Assembly: GCA_002428485.1 (NCBI GenBank)
Contig: DIWM01000023.1
Span: forward strand, 1-64,000
Reading direction: 5' to 3'
Length of the DNA: 64,000 bases
Source: Deltaproteobacteria bacterium UBA6106
GTDB lineage: Bacteria > Desulfobacterota > Syntrophorhabdia > Syntrophorhabdales > Syntrophorhabdaceae
The notes beneath the pieces were generated by a model. It saw only the letters and a list, made by a program, of their open reading frames with translations. It had not been told where the DNA came from and did no database searches. Position 1 is the stretch's first letter; every line of letters begins with the position of its first letter. The position numbers were made by a program, and so were the translations under genes. This document shows positions 61,160 to 64,000 of the stretch, piece by piece.

Positions 61160-61186
61160 TTACTTAATTTCTTAAGAACGTCCCCT
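61160..61186 (-). repeat. REP-1 right end
   Basis: Inverted copy of the REP-1 sequence, 7 bp after the transposase stop. Confidence 0.85.
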
Positions 61187-61229
61187 TTGTGTTTGTGGCG
61201 TGATATTAAACCAACAAAAAGGAGAAAAA

Positions 61230-62399
61230 ATGGAAAGAAGAAAAATGAATTGCACATTCATCGCATGGTTGTTCGCTGCATCTATTCTTATCGGTACCGG
61301 CTTCATTGCTGTCCCCTCTTTCGCCGAAACGGTCTTTTATACCTACGATGATCTGAACCGGCTGACAGTCATGGGAACCCCTGATGCAGGCACGAACAAA
61401 TATGAATACGACGAGGTCAGCAACCGTCTGTCGAAGACGTTTGCCATAAGCACATGCGTCCCGGTCTGCCCTGCCGGATTTACTCCGGAGGGCGGCATAT
61501 GTCACCAGCCCGCAGGCTGTCCCGGGGGCACGTTGAACACGCAATACGACATATGTTCCCATGATATCCTGTTCGGCTGTCCTGCCGGATATACCTATGT
61601 TTCGGAACGGTCCCGCTGCGAGTCCACACCATTCTGTTCCGCAGGATCATATGATGCCACACGCAACCGCTGCCACAAGCAGATCAACAAGAGCTGCCCG
61701 GACGGTTATGTCTATACGGCCGCACGGGATCGCTGTGAACGCGCCCCATCATGTCCATCGGGCGGGTCATACTTGGCGGCGAACAACCGCTGCGAGTCTG
61801 CCTGCACATATTCCTATACCTGCGGCTGGACAGAGGGGGGAGGCGGCGGGTGGAGCTCCGGTCAATACGGCGATTATGATACCTGCGCAAACAACTGTTC
61901 ACAGACGACCGCGTGCACATCAGGGATTGATCCCGCGTCAGGAATAGAGGTGTATACCTGCCCGTATGGCGCAGATCACGCATGCGACGCAAGCCACAAT
62001 TGCACCCGTACCGGCGCGTGCAGCCTCAATACCTCCTGCAGCTGCCCTCCCGGTTACACGTTGAAAGGGACAACCTGTACTGCTCGCGCGACATGTTCGA
62101 ATGGCAATCTTGACAGCGATAGCGATGTCTGTTATCGGTCGTATATCCCTTCGTGCGACCTGGGGTGGACGTTCGCCTTTATTGGTGTCGAGGTGTGTTA
62201 TCAGAACGCATCGTGCCTGTTCGGCGGGGCCTTCAGTGCTTCATATGACGTCTGCCATGTGGGCAGCACAACAGGATGCAACAGCGGCTACACCTGGGAT
62301 CCCGGCATTGCTCGCTGCTGTATGCCCCCTCAATGCCCTACCGGCTCCTACAGCACGACAAACGACCGCTGCGAAACTGCCCCGCTCCCCTGTCCTTAA
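61230..62399 (+). CDS. Secreted cysteine-rich protein with N-terminal YD repeats
   Basis: 389 aa from the ATG preceded by AAGGAGA. A signal peptide (FIAWLFAASILIGTGFIAVP, cut after SFA) is followed by two RHS-type YD units (FYTYDDLNRLTVMG, YEYDEVSNRLSKTF). The rest is a ~330-residue region with over 30 cysteines in repeating units such as CPAGYTYVSERSRCESTPFC and CPDGYVYTAARDRCERAPSC, spaced like disulfide-bonded EGF- or TraN-like modules. Placement after the RHS/immunity locus suggests a related surface or adhesion function, for example a partner or orphan extension of the RHS protein. No enzyme motif is seen and no named family is recognised. Confidence 0.78.
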   Translation: MERRKMNCTFIAWLFAASILIGTGFIAVPSFAETVFYTYDDLNRLTVMGTPDAGTNKYEYDEVSNRLSKTFAISTCVPVCPAGFTPEGGICHQPAGCPGGTLNTQYDICSHDILFGCPAGYTYVSERSRCESTPFCSAGSYDATRNRCHKQINKSCPDGYVYTAARDRCERAPSCPSGGSYLAANNRCESACTYSYTCGWTEGGGGGWSSGQYGDYDTCANNCSQTTACTSGIDPASGIEVYTCPYGADHACDASHNCTRTGACSLNTSCSCPPGYTLKGTTCTARATCSNGNLDSDSDVCYRSYIPSCDLGWTFAFIGVEVCYQNASCLFGGAFSASYDVCHVGSTTGCNSGYTWDPGIARCCMPPQCPTGSYSTTNDRCETAPLPCP

Positions 62400-62439
62400 T
62401 GCCGCTTGAAGCAGAGAACCGGTTCATAGCTGATAGCTC

Positions 62440-62590
62440 ATGGCAGACGCAAGCACGAAGTCCTAATATCTAAATCCGAAACAATATCAAATTCCGAATA
62501 TCAAATGTTCCAAGAAGATTCGAGCATGTTTTGAATTTAGAACATTCGAATTTGTTTAGTGCTTCGATATTAGGATTTAGCATTTACCAT
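62440..62590. repeat. Imperfect long inverted repeat between the Cys-rich gene and glmS
   Basis: GTCCTAATATCTAAATCCG (62459-) pairs with CGATATTAGGATTTAG (62565-62580), and CAAATTCCGAATATCAAATG (62489-) pairs loosely with AACATTCGAATTTG (62541-62554). It is preceded and followed by CTCATGGC / CCATGAGCCATGAACTATGA modules in opposite orientation. The whole looks like a small folded-back repeat element. Confidence 0.5.
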
Positions 62591-62621
62591 GAGCCATGAA
62601 CTATGAGCCGTCTTTCATCAT

Positions 62622-64000
62622 TTATTCCACCGTTACGCTCTTGGCGAGATTGCGGGGCTGGTCTACGTCGGTCCCCAGGAAATTTGCGATATAATAAGCA
62701 AGGAGCTGAAGGGGCACAACGGACAGGACCGGCTGCAGTGCATAGATGGTCCGGGGCAATACAAAGAAGGTTTCCGCGCGGTCTGCCATTTCGTGAGACG
62801 GGTCATCGGTCAGCATCAGCACCCTGCCTCTTCGCGAGATCACCTCTTCTACGTTGCCGCAGGTCTTTTTGTACGTATGGTCATGCGGAGATACAACGAC
62901 AACGGGCATACTCTCGTCGATGAGAGCGATCGGGCCGTGCTTCATCTCTCCCGCGGCATAAGCCTCCGCGTGGATGTAGGAGATCTCTTTCAGCTTTAAG
63001 GCACCTTCGAGCACCGACGGGTAATTGATCCCCCTTCCCAGGTAAAGGAAGTTTCGGTAAACCATATATTTCCTTGCCATCTCTTCGATAAGGCCCGATG
63101 CGTCAAGAATCGACTGTACCTTGCGGGGAACCTGTTTTATCTCGTTTATGTAATTGCTCACATCTGCGCTGCTGATCAGGCCGAGCGCTTTGCCCATATA
63201 GAGCATGAGCAGGAAAAGGACCGATATCTGGGTCGTGAAGGCCTTTGTGGAGGCAACTCCTATCTCAGGGCCCGCGTGGGTAAAGATAACCCCGTCGGCG
63301 TCCCGTGCAAGGGTGCTGCCGAGGACGTTGCAGATAGAGAGCGTATACACTCCCTTTTTCTTCCCCTCTTTCATCGCAGCTATCGTGTCGGCCGTTTCGC
63401 CCGACTGAGAGATGAGGATCAGCATGTCGTCCTTTTTGAGGATCGGCTCTCTGTAACGAAATTCAGATGCGATATCGGTTTCAACGGGGATACGCAGCAG
63501 GGACTCAAAAAGATGTTTTCCGATCATACAGGCATGGTATGAGGTGCCGCAGGCAACCATCCATATCTTTTTGATCTTTGCGGGGTCTGGTAATTTCAGT
63601 TCTTCGAAATCCACCTGGCCTTTTTCTTCTTTCACCCTTCCGATCAGCGTCTCCGATATGGCCCTCGGCTGCTCAAATATCTCCTTAAGCATGAAATGTT
63701 TAAAACCGCCCTTTTCCGCCATGGCGTCCGACCACTGTACCTGGTGTATCTCCCTTTTAACGGCCTTGCCTTCCAGGTCGATCAGCTTCACCGTGCCTTC
63801 GGCGAAGATCGCAATATCATCATCTTCAAGGAAGATAAACCTCTTTGTCCTGTTGATGATCGCCGGGGCATCGCTCGCGATATAATATTCGCCGTTGCCG
63901 ACGCCCACGATGAGCGGGCTTTCCTTTCTTGCCGCGATGAGCATCTTGTCCGCTTCGCGGATGATGCCGAGGGCATAGGAGCCCCTGAGTTCTTTAAGGG
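62622..64000 (-). CDS. glmS: Glutamine--fructose-6-phosphate aminotransferase, C-terminal part
   Basis: The reading frame is open at the right window edge (LKELRGSYALGIIREADK precedes the first visible ATG), so the N-terminal glutaminase end with its Cys1 lies outside. Visible are the end of the class II glutaminase domain (GVGNGEYYIASDAPAI) and the two SIS domains. These include the fructose-6-phosphate site (ACGTSYHACMIGKHLFE, ISQSGETADTI), GVASTKAFTTQ, the catalytic Lys/Glu region YLGRGINYPSVLEGALKLKE and the end DQPRNLAKSVTVE. GlmS makes glucosamine-6-phosphate, the first committed step to UDP-GlcNAc for peptidoglycan and LPS. It is an ordinary housekeeping gene. Confidence 0.97.
   Translation of the reverse strand, partial: LKELRGSYALGIIREADKMLIAARKESPLIVGVGNGEYYIASDAPAIINRTKRFIFLEDDDIAIFAEGTVKLIDLEGKAVKREIHQVQWSDAMAEKGGFKHFMLKEIFEQPRAISETLIGRVKEEKGQVDFEELKLPDPAKIKKIWMVACGTSYHACMIGKHLFESLLRIPVETDIASEFRYREPILKKDDMLILISQSGETADTIAAMKEGKKKGVYTLSICNVLGSTLARDADGVIFTHAGPEIGVASTKAFTTQISVLFLLMLYMGKALGLISSADVSNYINEIKQVPRKVQSILDASGLIEEMARKYMVYRNFLYLGRGINYPSVLEGALKLKEISYIHAEAYAAGEMKHGPIALIDESMPVVVVSPHDHTYKKTCGNVEEVISRRGRVLMLTDDPSHEMADRAETFFVLPRTIYALQPVLSVVPLQLLAYYIANFLGTDVDQPRNLAKSVTVE

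Larger units (their letters stand above)
60114..61186 (+). mobile_element. REP-1 bounded transposase element
   Basis: The left end GGGGACGTTCTTAAGAAATT (60123) and inverted right end TTACTTAATTTCTTAAGAAC plus GTCCCC (61160-61184) enclose one transposase gene. Solitary or paired copies of the same end sequence lie at 11567, 11818 and 32044. The element separates the RHS/immunity locus from the cysteine-rich secreted protein. Confidence 0.85.

Overview
The window looks like a chromosomal segment of an anaerobic, metabolically versatile Gram-negative bacterium. The mix of genes suggests a deltaproteobacterial (Desulfobacterota, Syntrophales/Syntrophorhabdus-like) or Nitrospirota lineage: a sigma-54 activator, PAS/GAF sensors with HD-GYP or class III cyclase outputs, a TRAP transporter operon, a large secreted RHS protein and a B12-dependent radical SAM protein. 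No marker gene here settles the taxonomy. TGA is used as an ordinary stop in many of these genes.

Layout. 0-13 kb: end of a sigma-54 activator; a monooxygenase-fold protein; an SPFH membrane protein with a 57-aa zinc-ribbon protein and a 274-aa protein built of 22-residue helical repeats; a B12/radical SAM protein; a degenerate receiver; a secreted M6-like peptidase interrupted by an in-frame TGA; a beta-phosphoglucomutase/GH65 phosphorylase fusion; a PIN/Phd toxin-antitoxin pair; and an AAA/DUF4143 ATPase. 13.3-46.75 kb: an interval bounded by an intact initiator tRNA gene (46674-46750, minus strand) and a 44-bp exact direct copy of that gene's 3' part (13333-13376). This is the layout of an element integrated at a tRNA gene, but no integrase is visible. 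Inside lie an HD-GYP sensor, a NERD protein, an AbiEi fragment cut by a REP-associated transposase, a secreted hydrolase-like protein with a TPR partner, a TRAP transporter/SDR/TPP-enzyme operon with a cupin-type regulator, a complete type I restriction-modification operon, and a run of defence or toxin-antitoxin genes (Fic, two DUF1016 nucleases, MntA/HepT, HigBA-like, RhuM-Doc), several of them broken. 46.7-64 kb: tRNA-fMet with promoter and terminator; a GAF-GAF-PAS-cyclase; a small cytochrome c; a site-2 protease homologue; a cyclase/degenerate HD-GYP fusion; a 2149-aa papain/transglutaminase-like/RHS protein with a hydrophobic C-terminal tip and an adjacent two-helix candidate immunity protein; a REP-associated transposase; a secreted cysteine-rich protein starting with YD repeats; and part of glmS.

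Repeats are a dominant theme. At least two REP families occur with their cognate Y1 (RAYT) transposases. Nearly every intergenic gap between 38 and 47.5 kb is assembled from the same small set of sequence modules, including (CCTTTCA)n arrays and a CCTCCG hairpin element. Several gene breakages in the defence cluster lie next to these modules.

Best candidates for something undescribed: the papain-RHS toxin/immunity locus with its cysteine-rich neighbour; the SPFH/zinc-ribbon/synuclein-like repeat operon; the peptidase with an in-frame TGA; and the decayed tRNA-fMet island.
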